Made by a program: the position numbers and the translations under genes. The notes under the pieces are model-generated. The model saw only the letters and a program-made list of their open reading frames with translations, had not been told where the DNA came from and ran no database searches. Positions 36,167 through 45,230 of a DNA stretch of 64,000 bases are shown here, in pieces. Source of the stretch: [Clostridium] hylemonae DSM 15053 (GTDB lineage Bacteria > Bacillota > Clostridia > Lachnospirales > Lachnospiraceae); assembly GCF_008281175.1 (NCBI RefSeq), contig NZ_CP036524.1:2728001-2792000 (forward strand). The letters are read 5' to 3'. Within the stretch, counting starts at the first letter, position 1. Each line of letters starts with the position of its first letter.

Positions 36167-37657
36167 CTATTGTATATTTAATATCTCTTTTACAGTAACT
36201 TCCATCTTATCCGCATCACACTCCGTTCGGTGGAGCACGTCCGCATCCAGGATATCCGCGATGGCGCGGGGCATCTCCACTCCGGAAACCTTTTTAAGCT
36301 CCTCCAGAAGGCGGAATTCATCTTCCTCCCCATATTTGCTGTCAATGGAGGTCATAACGCTTTTTACGAACTTGAACGGGCTGGCCGTCGAGACGATGAG
36401 ACATTTGCCGCTGTCCCCGGAGGTCTTCCTGTATTCATCACACACGTATGATGCCACAGCCGTATGCGTATCCAGTACATACCCGGTTCCGTCCCAGATA
36501 TGTCTGATCTGCCTGGACGTCTGCTCCTGCGTTGCGTATCCGGCTTTGAAGTCTTTCAGCTTCTCCTTCATCTCCTCTGTCAGCGTATAACTTCCCCCGC
36601 TTTTCAGCTCGCTCATGAATGCGGCCGTCTGTTCGGAATCTTCTCCTGTAACAAGGTAGATAAGGCGCTCCAGATTGCTGGAGATCAAAATATCCATGGA
36701 CGGGGAGGTGGTGAGCACAAAGTCTCTGTTTCTGTCATATGTTCCCGTCCGGAAAAAGTCAAACAGCACCTTATTTTCATTGGAAGCACACACAAGATGG
36801 TCGATCGGCACTCCCATCTGCCTGGCGTAATATGCGGCCAGTATATTTCCGAAATTGCCTGTCGGGACGACTACGTTGATCTTCTCTCCTTCAGACAGCT
36901 CCTCACCCTCAAGCAGCTTTGCATACGCGTAAACATAATAGACGACCTGGGGGATCAGACGGCCGATATTGATCGAATTGGCGGAGGAAAACTGATATCC
37001 GTTTTCGGCAAGCTTTCCGGCAAGCTCTTCGTTCTCAAACATTTCTTTGACACCGCTTTGGGCATTGTCAAAGTTACCGTGTATTGCGACTACATCTACA
37101 TTCTTCCCCTTCTGCGTGACCATCTGCAGCTCCTGCACCCTGCTCACGCCGTTCTTCGGGTAAAACACAATGATCCTCGTACCTTCCACATCCGCGAATC
37201 CTGCCATGGCCGCTTTTCCGGTATCTCCGGAAGTCGCCGCCAGTATGACGATCTCATTCTCCACATTGTTTTTCTTCGCAGCGGTCGTCATGAGATACGG
37301 AAGGATAGACAGAGCCATATCCTTAAAGGCTATCGTTGAGCCGTGGAACAGTTCCAGGTAATATGTATCATCAACCTTTGTAAGCGGGGCGATCTCCTCT
37401 GTGTCAAACTTGCTGTCATACGCCCTGCCGATGCAGTCTTTCAGCTCTTCCTCCGTAAAATCAGTCAGAAACAGCTTCATCACCTCATAGGCAGTCTCCT
37501 GATAGCTCATATCCTTCAGCTTATCCATCGGAATATCAAGCGCCGGGATCCGCTCCGGCACAAACAGTCCGCCGTCCGGCGCAAGCCCTTTCAGCACTGC
37601 CTCAGACGCGGCCGCCTTCAAGTTGGAATTTCTTGTGCTCTTATAATGTAGATTCAT
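36167..37657 (-). CDS. thrC: Threonine synthase
   Basis: About 496 residues: YKSTRNSNLKAAASEAVLKG at the start, FHGSTIAFKDMALSILPYL with the PLP-binding Lys, ILAATSGDTGKAAMAGFADV, and VVPTGNFGNILAAYYARQMG. It makes threonine from O-phosphohomoserine. The ATG at 37657 has AAAGGA upstream and avoids overlapping the NhaC gene; a longer ATG at 37708 would overlap it. Confidence 0.94.
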   Translation of the reverse strand: MNLHYKSTRNSNLKAAASEAVLKGLAPDGGLFVPERIPALDIPMDKLKDMSYQETAYEVMKLFLTDFTEEELKDCIGRAYDSKFDTEEIAPLTKVDDTYYLELFHGSTIAFKDMALSILPYLMTTAAKKNNVENEIVILAATSGDTGKAAMAGFADVEGTRIIVFYPKNGVSRVQELQMVTQKGKNVDVVAIHGNFDNAQSGVKEMFENEELAGKLAENGYQFSSANSINIGRLIPQVVYYVYAYAKLLEGEELSEGEKINVVVPTGNFGNILAAYYARQMGVPIDHLVCASNENKVLFDFFRTGTYDRNRDFVLTTSPSMDILISSNLERLIYLVTGEDSEQTAAFMSELKSGGSYTLTEEMKEKLKDFKAGYATQEQTSRQIRHIWDGTGYVLDTHTAVASYVCDEYRKTSGDSGKCLIVSTASPFKFVKSVMTSIDSKYGEEDEFRLLEELKKVSGVEMPRAIADILDADVLHRTECDADKMEVTVKEILNIQ

Positions 37658-37670
37658 CTTTCTCATCCTT

Positions 37671-38945
37671 TCACTTTGCTTTCCTGAATGCAATAAAAAG
37701 AATTGCACTGATTGCCATCAATATCGGATAAAACAAATATGGCATTATGTTAAATGGTGTCAGTCCCGTAAGGCTGGCCGCGGAGAGCAGCTGTGCCCCG
37801 TAAGGGATCAGTCCCTGCCCCACGGATGTGAATATATCGAGCAGAGACGCGGAACGTCTCGGTGATATATCAAATTCTTCACTGATATCTTTTGCGATAG
37901 GACCTGCCATAACGATGGCGACCGTATTGTTGGCCGTGCACATGTCGACAAGCAGAGAAAGCCCCGCGATTCCCGCCTCGCCTCCGCGCTGCCCCTTTAT
38001 ACTGCGCCTGATCAGGTTCAGGATGAACTGGATGCCGCCGTACTCTTTCACAAGTGACACGATACAGGCCACCACGATGGATATGACCGTGATATCGTAC
38101 ATGCCTGTCACGCCTTTCCCGACAGCGGAGAACATCTCTCCTGCGGCAAGGCTTCCGGTGCCGACACCGACAACAAGGGATACGACCGTTCCCCCAATGA
38201 GCACGACAAACACGTTCATGCCGATGAGCGCCCCCACAAGCACGAGGATATACGGAATGACACGGAGGATATTATAACCTCCCACAGCCACACTGGCGCT
38301 TCCGTTCCTTGTGATCACCAGAAAGATAATGATCGTGATAATTGCGGCCGGCAGTACGATGAGAAAGTTCTCCCTGAACTTGTCCTTCATCTCGCATCCC
38401 TGCGTCTTTACCGCAGCGATCGTCGTATCCGATATCATGGACAGATTGTCCCCGAACATGGCTCCGCACACAACCGCTCCGATACAGATCGCCAGGGAGA
38501 ATCCTGTCTCCTCGCTGATACCTGCTGCGATCGGCGCAAGCGCGGCGATCGTTCCCATGGAAGTCCCCATGGATACAGAGATAAAACATCCGATCACGAA
38601 CAGTCCTACCACTGCAATCTTGGCGGGCAGAATGGACAGGCCGAAACTGACCGTACTCTCCACTCCCCCGGCGGCCGTCACAGCGCCGGAAAATCCTCCG
38701 GCGCACAGGAAGATAAGGCTCATGGTAATGATATTCTCATCCCCCACCCCTTTGGCTATAACACTTATCTTCTCCTGAAAGCTCAGGCCTCTGTTCTGTA
38801 TAAATGCTGCAAACAGCGCTATCAAAAATGCCACAATGGCGGGCATCGCATAAAAATCCCCTGTCACGATGCCGGAGCCAAGGAATATCACGAGAAATAT
38901 TCCTATCGGCAGCAGCGCCGCCCCATTTCCTCTCTCATTTCCCAT
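37671..38945 (-). CDS. NhaC-family Na+/H+ antiporter
   Basis: The 424-residue protein has about 11 membrane helices with CAGGFSGAVTAAGGV, SMGTSMGTIAALAPIA and AMFGDNLSMISDTTIAAVKT, the last being an NhaC-family signature. Members exchange Na+ for H+, and some exchange malate or lactate. It lies 13 bases upstream of thrC and 15 bases after leuD, so leuCD-nhaC-thrC form one likely operon. Confidence 0.86.
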   Translation of the reverse strand: MGNERGNGAALLPIGIFLVIFLGSGIVTGDFYAMPAIVAFLIALFAAFIQNRGLSFQEKISVIAKGVGDENIITMSLIFLCAGGFSGAVTAAGGVESTVSFGLSILPAKIAVVGLFVIGCFISVSMGTSMGTIAALAPIAAGISEETGFSLAICIGAVVCGAMFGDNLSMISDTTIAAVKTQGCEMKDKFRENFLIVLPAAIITIIIFLVITRNGSASVAVGGYNILRVIPYILVLVGALIGMNVFVVLIGGTVVSLVVGVGTGSLAAGEMFSAVGKGVTGMYDITVISIVVACIVSLVKEYGGIQFILNLIRRSIKGQRGGEAGIAGLSLLVDMCTANNTVAIVMAGPIAKDISEEFDISPRRSASLLDIFTSVGQGLIPYGAQLLSAASLTGLTPFNIMPYLFYPILMAISAILFIAFRKAK

Positions 38946-38960
38946 ACCAGACTATCCTCA

Positions 38961-39452
38961 CTATCTCTTTTTACCGTTTGTATAATTCACAAGCCCCCCG
39001 GCCGCGATAAGCTTCTGCATAAATTCCGGGAACGGCTGTCCCTGAAAGCTTTTGTCCTTCGTCTTGTTGTAGATCATTCCGCTGTCAAAATCAACTTCCA
39101 CTTCATCGCCGGCCTCAATTCCCTGTGCAGCTTCCGGACATTCGATGATAGGCAGCCCGATATTGATCGCATTTCTATAGAAGATACGGGCAAATGTCTC
39201 CGCGATCACGCAGCTGACGCCGGCCTCTTTCAGACAGAGCGGCGCATGTTCTCTTGACGAGCCGCAGCCGAAATTCTTTCTGGCCACGATCATGTCACCT
39301 GGCTTAACTTTACCCGCGAATTCCGGATCGATATCTACCATGGCATGGGACGCCAGCTCTTTCCCGTCAAAGGAGTTCAGATACCGTGCCGGGATGATCA
39401 CATCTGTGTCTACATTGTCCCCATATTTAAATACATGTCCTGACGCTCTCAT
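38961..39452 (-). CDS. leuD: 3-Isopropylmalate dehydratase small subunit
   Basis: The 163-residue protein has [34 protein letters not shown] and [14 protein letters not shown], the swivel-domain blocks of the LeuD family. It overlaps the leuC stop by one base (TAATG). With LeuC it isomerises 2- and 3-isopropylmalate, although relatives act on other malates. Confidence 0.88.
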   Translation of the reverse strand: MRASGHVFKYGDNVDTDVIIPARYLNSFDGKELASHAMVDIDPEFAGKVKPGDMIVARKNFGCGSSREHAPLCLKEAGVSCVIAETFARIFYRNAINIGLPIIECPEAAQGIEAGDEVEVDFDSGMIYNKTKDKSFQGQPFPEFMQKLIAAGGLVNYTNGKKR

Positions 39453-40726
39453 TATCTGTCACCTGCTTTCTCTGGATTTGCAATATGACCCGCGATGGCG
39501 CTTGCCGCCGCCACTTCCGGGGATGCAAGGTAAATAAGGGAATCTACATGTCCCATTCTGCCGACAAAGTTCCGGTTTGTGGTGGAAACGCATTTTTCCC
39601 CTGCCGCGAGCACACCCATGTGCCCGCCCATGCACGGACCGCAGCTCGGTGTATTGAACGCGCAGCCGGCGTCAATAAAGATATCCACCAGCCCTTCGCT
39701 GATACACTGCTTATAGATCTTCTGCGTGGCAGGAATTATCATGGCGCGTACATCCGGATGCACTTTATGTCCCTTCAGCACAGCCGCCGCTCTTCTCATG
39801 TCTTCCATACGGCCGTTCGTACAGGAACCGATAACGACCTGGTCGATCCTGACCGGCTCCATAGCCTCGATCTCATCGATCGTCTTTGCGTTGCCCGGAA
39901 GATGAGGGAACGCCACCGTAGGACGTACTTTGGAGAGATCGATCTCCACCACCTCATCGTAGACGGCGTCCTCATCCGCCTCATATATCGTGTAGCTCTT
40001 GTCAGAGTGTTCCTTCATATATGTCTCAGCCTGTTCGTCAACGATAAAGATCCCGTTTTTCGCCCCGGCCTCGATCGCCATGTTCGCCATGGTAAAACGG
40101 TCGTCCATCGAAAGGTTCGAGATGCCTTTGCCCGTGAATTCCATGGACTTATAAAGCGCGCCGTCCACGCCGATCTTTCCGATAATATGTATGATGATAT
40201 CTTTGCCGCTCACATACCGTGACGGCTTATTGCTCAGCACGAACTTTATGGCGGAAGGAACTTTAAACCACAACTCTCCGGTCGCCATTCCGGTCGCTAT
40301 GTCTGTCGTGCCCACACCGGTGGAAAATGCTCCGAGCGCCCCGTATGTACATGTGTGCGAGTCCGCGCCGATGATGCATTCCCCCGCTACAGTGATACCT
40401 TTCTCCGGCAGCAGCGCGTGTTCGATCCCCATCTGCCCCACCTCATAATAATGTGTCAGCCCCTGGGCTCTGGCAAATTCGCGGATCGATTTGGAATTCT
40501 CCGCAGATTTGATATCTTTGTTCGGAGTAAAATGGTCCGGAACAAGGACCACCTTTTCCCTGTCGAATACTTTATCCGCCATCTGGTTAAATACAGGCAC
40601 CGCCATGGGGCCTGTGATATCATTGGCCATAACTACGTCAAGCTTTGCCTCGATCAGCTGTCCCGCCTCCACATGGTCAAGTCCCGCATGTGCCGCAAGA
40701 ATCTTCTGTGTCATCGTCATTCCCAT
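39452..40726 (-). CDS. leuC: 3-Isopropylmalate dehydratase large subunit
   Basis: About 424 residues with the aconitase-family Fe-S motifs: [14 protein letters not shown] and [15 protein letters not shown] hold the cluster cysteines, and [20 protein letters not shown] is the substrate block. The ATG at 40726 is preferred; a start at 40747 would code through the AGGAGG site. leuA and leuB are not adjacent, so 2-methylmalate or a related diacid remains possible. Confidence 0.86.
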   Translation of the reverse strand: MGMTMTQKILAAHAGLDHVEAGQLIEAKLDVVMANDITGPMAVPVFNQMADKVFDREKVVLVPDHFTPNKDIKSAENSKSIREFARAQGLTHYYEVGQMGIEHALLPEKGITVAGECIIGADSHTCTYGALGAFSTGVGTTDIATGMATGELWFKVPSAIKFVLSNKPSRYVSGKDIIIHIIGKIGVDGALYKSMEFTGKGISNLSMDDRFTMANMAIEAGAKNGIFIVDEQAETYMKEHSDKSYTIYEADEDAVYDEVVEIDLSKVRPTVAFPHLPGNAKTIDEIEAMEPVRIDQVVIGSCTNGRMEDMRRAAAVLKGHKVHPDVRAMIIPATQKIYKQCISEGLVDIFIDAGCAFNTPSCGPCMGGHMGVLAAGEKCVSTTNRNFVGRMGHVDSLIYLASPEVAAASAIAGHIANPEKAGDR

Positions 40727-40747
40727 ATCTTGTGACGCCTCCTTCAT

Positions 40748-42274
40748 CTACTTAGTCTTACGAGCTATTTTACCACAGGCTGTGATTGCGGCGCAAGAAA
40801 GAATGAGCAATATGATAAGAACCATCAAACTTTCTTCATCTCCCGTCTTCACGGCCTCTGCTTTTACCGTAACTTTCGGCGCAGGCTTCTCTTCTGGCTG
40901 CTCCGGCTCCTTTTTCACCTCTTCCGGTATTTCTTTTGGCTCCTCCTGCGGCTCTTTTGGTTCTTCAGGCTCTTCCACTGTGACAGTCTCTCTGTCTTTC
41001 ACTTCATCGGCATTGTCCGCCCTCACAACGACTTCATTTTCAATCTCCCTTCCGATAACAGACGCATCGGTGATGACGACCTGGTATTCAACATAGAACT
41101 TCTCTCCTTTTTCTACGCTCTGTAAGAATTCCAGCGACTGGCCGGAGCGGATCGTATATGTGTTTCCTTCCGCCGAGATGACGGCATCCGGGACCGTGCG
41201 CTGTCCGGCATCCAGCAGGACGACAGAATTCTTCTGAAGCTTCACTCCTTCCGTCAGGATCGTATCTGAAATGACGACATTTTTGGCGACTGCGTCCTGT
41301 ATGCGCTGTGTGACCTCGATCGTATATGTGATAACATCCCCCAGTTTATATGTCTTTCCGGTTTTATCCGCCTGTTTCTTTGTCTCAAGCTCCGGCTTCG
41401 GAAGCCATGATACCGCCAGAGAGGCGGGCGCAGTTCCCACTGTGACGAGCCTGCCTGCACCGATATTCTGTCCGCTTTCCCCCGGCTTTATGACAAGCGT
41501 CCGCCATGCCTGCCGGCGGCTGCCGTACAGCTCTCCCGATTCATACCGCTCCCCGTTAAACAGCCCGGCATCCGCCGACAGATAAAAACGGTCGCCGCCT
41601 GACACAGCCACATTTCCGGACGTTCTTGTCCCTTTTGTGACATTGACAAGCCACACCCCCTCCGGAAGCGGCACGGTCATACTGTTGTCCGCGTCGCCGA
41701 CACAGGTTATCTCATCTGTCCGCTGCTGCTTTCCTTCTCTGTCAAACCAGCTCTGAAACTCTGTGCCGGAGAATGCGATATCCGGCTTCGGGATCGCCGG
41801 CCATTCTCTGATCCATGAGGCACACCGGACAACCTGATCCTTCATCTCTTCGTTCAGGCCGATAAATGCGTCGCTGTCCCCGCTCATACCGTCATAAATA
41901 TAGGAAAGTACACAGTGGGACAGGCAGTAGGCATTTTCCTTTGTCTGCCACACCTGCGCAAGCGCGGGCTTCATATGTGTCTCATACCCCGGCCCTCCGT
42001 ACACATAATACATGGCCTTGCTCAGAAGCTGGCTGTTATCGATGACCTGTGAGTCATAACTGCCGTCGGACGGCGGTACCTTGCCAGGTTCCAGGCAGTA
42101 TCCGAGAACGCCGTCTATATAATAATAGTGAGTCGAGTATCCCTGATAATAAACTGCCTCCCCCTGTTCAAGAGTCACGGACGCCGCCCGCGCCTCTCCC
42201 TTCAGGATAAGACAAAAAAGCAGCAAAAATAAACCGGACGCAAACAGCCTCCATTGTCTGGCTACATATTTCAT
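40748..42274 (-). CDS. Sortase-type surface protein, thioester-domain-like with DUF11 repeat
   Basis: About 508 residues: signal peptide (WRLFASGLFLLLFCLIL), then a region resembling thioester (TED) adhesin domains, with GYCLEPG and LSHCVLSYIYDG in the expected places. The usual Gln of that domain is not obvious, so a working thioester is uncertain. A DUF11-type beta module follows (YTIEVTQRIQDAVAKNVVIS), then a long Glu/Pro/Lys stalk and a C-terminal VKTGD, membrane helix and KIARKTK, a noncanonical sortase signal. The ATG at 42274 has AAGGAG seven bases upstream. Confidence 0.72.
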   Translation of the reverse strand: MKYVARQWRLFASGLFLLLFCLILKGEARAASVTLEQGEAVYYQGYSTHYYYIDGVLGYCLEPGKVPPSDGSYDSQVIDNSQLLSKAMYYVYGGPGYETHMKPALAQVWQTKENAYCLSHCVLSYIYDGMSGDSDAFIGLNEEMKDQVVRCASWIREWPAIPKPDIAFSGTEFQSWFDREGKQQRTDEITCVGDADNSMTVPLPEGVWLVNVTKGTRTSGNVAVSGGDRFYLSADAGLFNGERYESGELYGSRRQAWRTLVIKPGESGQNIGAGRLVTVGTAPASLAVSWLPKPELETKKQADKTGKTYKLGDVITYTIEVTQRIQDAVAKNVVISDTILTEGVKLQKNSVVLLDAGQRTVPDAVISAEGNTYTIRSGQSLEFLQSVEKGEKFYVEYQVVITDASVIGREIENEVVVRADNADEVKDRETVTVEEPEEPKEPQEEPKEIPEEVKKEPEQPEEKPAPKVTVKAEAVKTGDEESLMVLIILLILSCAAITACGKIARKTK

Positions 42275-42422
42275 ACACATTCTCCTTTTCTTTATCTCTT
42301 GAGGAAAATCAGGGATGAAAGCTCCCGAAACGGGGACGCCCCCTTTAAAGACCAGCAGAACTGCCGGCGATAGAATTACTTGACGAGTGTAAATATCATA
42401 TCTGCTAATTCTGTTTTTGTCA
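42275..42422 (-). promoter_or_regulatory. Promoter and structured leader of the surface protein gene
   Basis: TTGACA-17-TATGAT (42422-42394) starts a leader of about 110 bases. It can form three small GC-rich hairpins in a row: CCGGCAG/CTGCTGG, GGGG-GCGT-CCCC and GGGA/TCCC. I could not match it to a known riboswitch class. Confidence 0.5.
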
Positions 42423-42430
42423 ATATACAT

Positions 42431-42459
42431 TTGACGATTGACACTCTGTTTAGTAGAAT
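42431..42459 (+). promoter_or_regulatory. Promoter of the sodium-dependent transporter gene
   Basis: TTGACG (42431-42436) and TAGAAT (42454-42459) are separated by 17 bases, and AAGGAG lies before the ATG at 42527. It is nearly back to back with the promoter of the divergent surface gene. Confidence 0.65.
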
Positions 42460-42526
42460 AGGAGAAGTATCCTCCGTCTGCTGGCATGGCGGGGGACAGC
42501 ATGTTATTTTATAAGGAGTGTAGAGA

Positions 42527-43993
42527 ATGAACACAAGAGAAAAATTTTCATCACGGCTCGGTTTTCTGCTTATCAGCGCAGGCTGCGCAGTAGGACTCGG
42601 CAACGTATGGCGGTTCCCATATATCACCGGACAGTACGGGGGCGCTGCTTTTGTTCTGATATACCTTGTATTCCTGGTCCTTCTCGGTCTTCCGATCATG
42701 ACTATGGAATATTCCGTGGGACGGGCGTCACAGAAATCCGCCGCCAGATCTTTTGAAGAACTGGAACCTGAGGGAACAAAATGGCATTTTATCAAGCTCG
42801 TCCCTCTCGTCGGCAACTATATGCTGATGATGTTCTACACAACGGTCGGCGGCTGGATGCTTGCCTATTTCTTCAAGACCGCGGCCGGCTCGCTGAGCGG
42901 CAAAAATGCACAGCAGATCAATGCTTCCTTTTCCGGCTTTCTGGCAAGTCCTTCGCAGCAGGTTCTCTGGATGCTTGTTGTCACCGTCATCGGATTTTTC
43001 ATCTGTTCCAGAGGGCTCAGAAATGGAGTGGAGAAGATTTCAAAATACATGATGGGCGCGCTGTTTCTCGTCATGATCGTACTCGTTGTGCACAGCTTCC
43101 TGCTCAGCGGCGCAAAGGAAGGGCTTGCCTTCTACCTGATTCCTGATTTCGGCAGGGCGCTGGAGCATTATTCCCTCGGCGAGATCATCTTCGCCGCGCT
43201 CGGGCAGGCGTTTTTCACGCTGAGTCTCGGTATCGGGGCGCTGGCTATCTTTGGCAGTTATATCGGAAAAGACCACTCTCTCGTATCGGAGAGTCTTAAC
43301 GTGGTCGTTCTGGATACGCTCGTCGCGCTGTTCTCGGGACTTATCATCTTTCCCGCATGTTTTACGTATAACATAGACGCGGGCAGCGGACCGGGACTTA
43401 TATTTGTCACACTTCCGGCCACCTTCAATGAGATGGCCGGAGGAAGGGTCTGGGGCTCTCTGTTCTTCGCCTTTATGGCCTTTGCCGCCCTGACTACGAT
43501 CATCGCGGTATTTGAAAATATCGTGGCATTTGCCATGGACTTCGGCTGGACCCGAAAGAAGGCAGTTGCCGTAAATGCGGTCGTCGTTATCCTGCTCTCC
43601 CTTCCATGCGCGCTCGGTTTCAATCTTTTGAGCGGTTTCCAGCCATTCGGCGCGGGAAGCACTGTTCAGGATCTGGAGGACTTTATCGTCTCCAACACAC
43701 TGCTGCCGCTCGGCTCACTGCTCTATCTGCTCTTCTGTACATACCGGTACGGATGGGGCTGGAAGAACTACAGTCAGGAAGTAAACAGCGGAAAGGGACT
43801 GAAGCTTCCGAATTGGACAAAGGGCTACATCTCTTATGTCCTGCCGCTTATCGTTATCTTCATCCTCGTGGACGGTTATCTGGAAAAGCTCGGCTTTCCG
43901 GCCAATTACCTTCTCCCGGTATTCTGTCTTATATATCCGGGTTACCTGATGGTACAGTCCTATATGGTACACCGTAAAAAGAAGAAACTATAA
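42527..43993 (+). CDS. Sodium-dependent transporter, neurotransmitter:sodium symporter (NSS) family
   Basis: The 488-residue protein has about 11-12 helices and the NSS signature SAGCAVGLGNVWRFPYITGQ at residues about 17-36, with Na+- and substrate-binding unwound helix 1. FFTLSLGIGALAIFGSYIG corresponds to helix 6. Such proteins import amino acids with Na+. Substrate is unknown; many prokaryotic members take tryptophan, tyrosine or leucine. Confidence 0.92.
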   Translation: MNTREKFSSRLGFLLISAGCAVGLGNVWRFPYITGQYGGAAFVLIYLVFLVLLGLPIMTMEYSVGRASQKSAARSFEELEPEGTKWHFIKLVPLVGNYMLMMFYTTVGGWMLAYFFKTAAGSLSGKNAQQINASFSGFLASPSQQVLWMLVVTVIGFFICSRGLRNGVEKISKYMMGALFLVMIVLVVHSFLLSGAKEGLAFYLIPDFGRALEHYSLGEIIFAALGQAFFTLSLGIGALAIFGSYIGKDHSLVSESLNVVVLDTLVALFSGLIIFPACFTYNIDAGSGPGLIFVTLPATFNEMAGGRVWGSLFFAFMAFAALTTIIAVFENIVAFAMDFGWTRKKAVAVNAVVVILLSLPCALGFNLLSGFQPFGAGSTVQDLEDFIVSNTLLPLGSLLYLLFCTYRYGWGWKNYSQEVNSGKGLKLPNWTKGYISYVLPLIVIFILVDGYLEKLGFPANYLLPVFCLIYPGYLMVQSYMVHRKKKKL

Positions 43994-43999
43994 AGCAAA

Positions 44000-44056
44000 C
44001 GCAGCCTCTGCCGCACTGCCGGATATGTCCGGCAGCACAGGCATGGCTGCGTTTTT
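44000..44056. terminator. Terminator between convergent genes
   Basis: CGCAGCC and GGCTGCG form the outer stem around an inner CTGCCGG/CCGGCAG stem, followed by five Ts. It can serve the NSS gene and the convergent membrane protein gene. Confidence 0.75.
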
Positions 44057-44058
44057 CA

Positions 44059-44865
44059 TTATTTCCTTAATCTCTGCTGGAGTTCTTTCAATATGTCTTT
44101 ATGCCGCCTCGATTCCATCTTCGGGAACGCCTTTAGCAGACGGTTGCTCACTCTCGTTCCATGTTCTGCCAGCTCCCTGTATTTTTCTTTCAGATCCGCC
44201 ACACGGCCCATCTGTTCTTCCGTGGCCGTCTCCAGCTTTTCTTTGATCCCTTCCGTAACTTCCATCGTCTCCATCACGTTTTCGTGAATGTTCTCCCCTA
44301 CCTTGTCGGAAAACTCCCGCAGTTCCGCCGCGATCTTCTCCATCATCTCGAGACGTCTGTTCAGCTTCAGGATACCGGACGCGGTAACATAAATATCTGA
44401 AATGAGCACCGCGCCGAGCACGGCGATGATCACAATGCCGACAACTTCCGGGATGAACGAAAGCCCCTTATGTATGAGCGGATGGACTACCTTCACGATG
44501 AATACGCAGGCCACGCCCCAGACAAGAGAAAAAACAAGACAGACGTATCCGCCTATGTTCAGCGGCTGGCCGGTATAATCCCACCATTTGTGATGAAATA
44601 TCTTATCCATCAGAAAGCCGGTGATCCATTCGATCAGTGTGACGAGCACGGTGGACGTAAGATAAAGTAATATGAGGTTGTCCTTTACCGGGGCAAGAAA
44701 CTGTACGACAATACCGACACCGACGCCGTAGATGGGACAAATGGGGCCGTTTAAGAACCCCCGGTTCACAAACTTATGCTGTTTCGTCGTGGCAAAAGCC
44801 ACCTCTGTACACCATCCGAGAAAACCGTATGTGAAAAAGTATAGTATGAAAAAATAAATCTGCAT
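44059..44865 (-). CDS. DUF1113 (putative ABC permease) membrane protein
   Basis: About 268 residues. The first 160 residues hold about five helices with YFFTYGFLGWCTEVAFA, FLNGPICPIYGVG and WWDYTGQPLNIGGYVCL, the conserved blocks of PF06541. A coiled coil follows (about 180-255). The ATG at 44865 has a GGAG site; a longer reading from 44952 would include the promoter. A TTGACG-17-TATACT promoter lies at 44933-44905. Function unknown despite the family name. Confidence 0.8.
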   Translation of the reverse strand: MQIYFFILYFFTYGFLGWCTEVAFATTKQHKFVNRGFLNGPICPIYGVGVGIVVQFLAPVKDNLILLYLTSTVLVTLIEWITGFLMDKIFHHKWWDYTGQPLNIGGYVCLVFSLVWGVACVFIVKVVHPLIHKGLSFIPEVVGIVIIAVLGAVLISDIYVTASGILKLNRRLEMMEKIAAELREFSDKVGENIHENVMETMEVTEGIKEKLETATEEQMGRVADLKEKYRELAEHGTRVSNRLLKAFPKMESRRHKDILKELQQRLRK

Positions 44866-44904
44866 AGATCCGCTCCGTTTCTGCCTCTGTTTTATAGTCT
44901 TTAT

Positions 44905-44978
44905 AGTATACTTCACATTGCCATTTACGTCAAATAGTGGTATGATATCCATTGTAATAGATAATAATTATCAATAAC
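44905..44978. promoter_or_regulatory. Interleaved divergent promoters and Fur-type box before feoAB
   Basis: The feo promoter is TTGCCA (44918-44923), 17 bases, TATGAT (44941-44946). The opposite promoter is TTGACG (44933-44928), 17 bases, TATACT (44910-44905), so the two overlap. Just downstream of the feo start site, 44960-44978 reads GATAATAATTATCAATAAC. That agrees with the 19-base Fur consensus at about 15 positions and contains a perfect GATAAT-A-ATTATC dyad. Iron repression of feoAB is the obvious inference. Confidence 0.75.
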
Positions 44979-44999
44979 AATTGTAGGAGCTGTTCACAT

Positions 45000-45230
45000 A
45001 TGACACTGAAACAAGGAAAAAACAATCAGACTTATGAGGTGAGATCGATCGATATTGAGCTAAGCCTGGAGCGCCGCCTCGAAGCGCTCGGTCTGACGGA
45101 AGGTACGCAGATCACGGTGCTCAACAACGACAAAAAAGGCTCTCTGACAGCCAAGTTCCGCGGAACCCGCTTTGCCATGGGCAGGCGGATCGCCGACCAT
45201 ATAGAGATCCGGGAGGTTAAGGCGCAATGA
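45000..45230 (+). CDS. feoA: Ferrous iron transport protein FeoA
   Basis: The 76-residue SH3-like protein has RRLEALGLTEGTQITVLNND and FAMGRRIADHIEIRE, the FeoA pattern. It assists the FeoB channel at the inner face of the membrane. Its stop overlaps the feoB start by four bases (ATGA). Confidence 0.92.
   Translation: MTLKQGKNNQTYEVRSIDIELSLERRLEALGLTEGTQITVLNNDKKGSLTAKFRGTRFAMGRRIADHIEIREVKAQ

Noticed and set aside
42275-42422. c-di-GMP riboswitch before the surface protein
   Set aside because: I looked for class I and class II core motifs and did not find them. The hairpins are reported only as an unmatched leader.
44866-44952. Longer start for the DUF1113 gene
   Set aside because: The extension codes through both divergent promoters and has no ribosome site; the ATG at 44865 begins with the conserved first helix.
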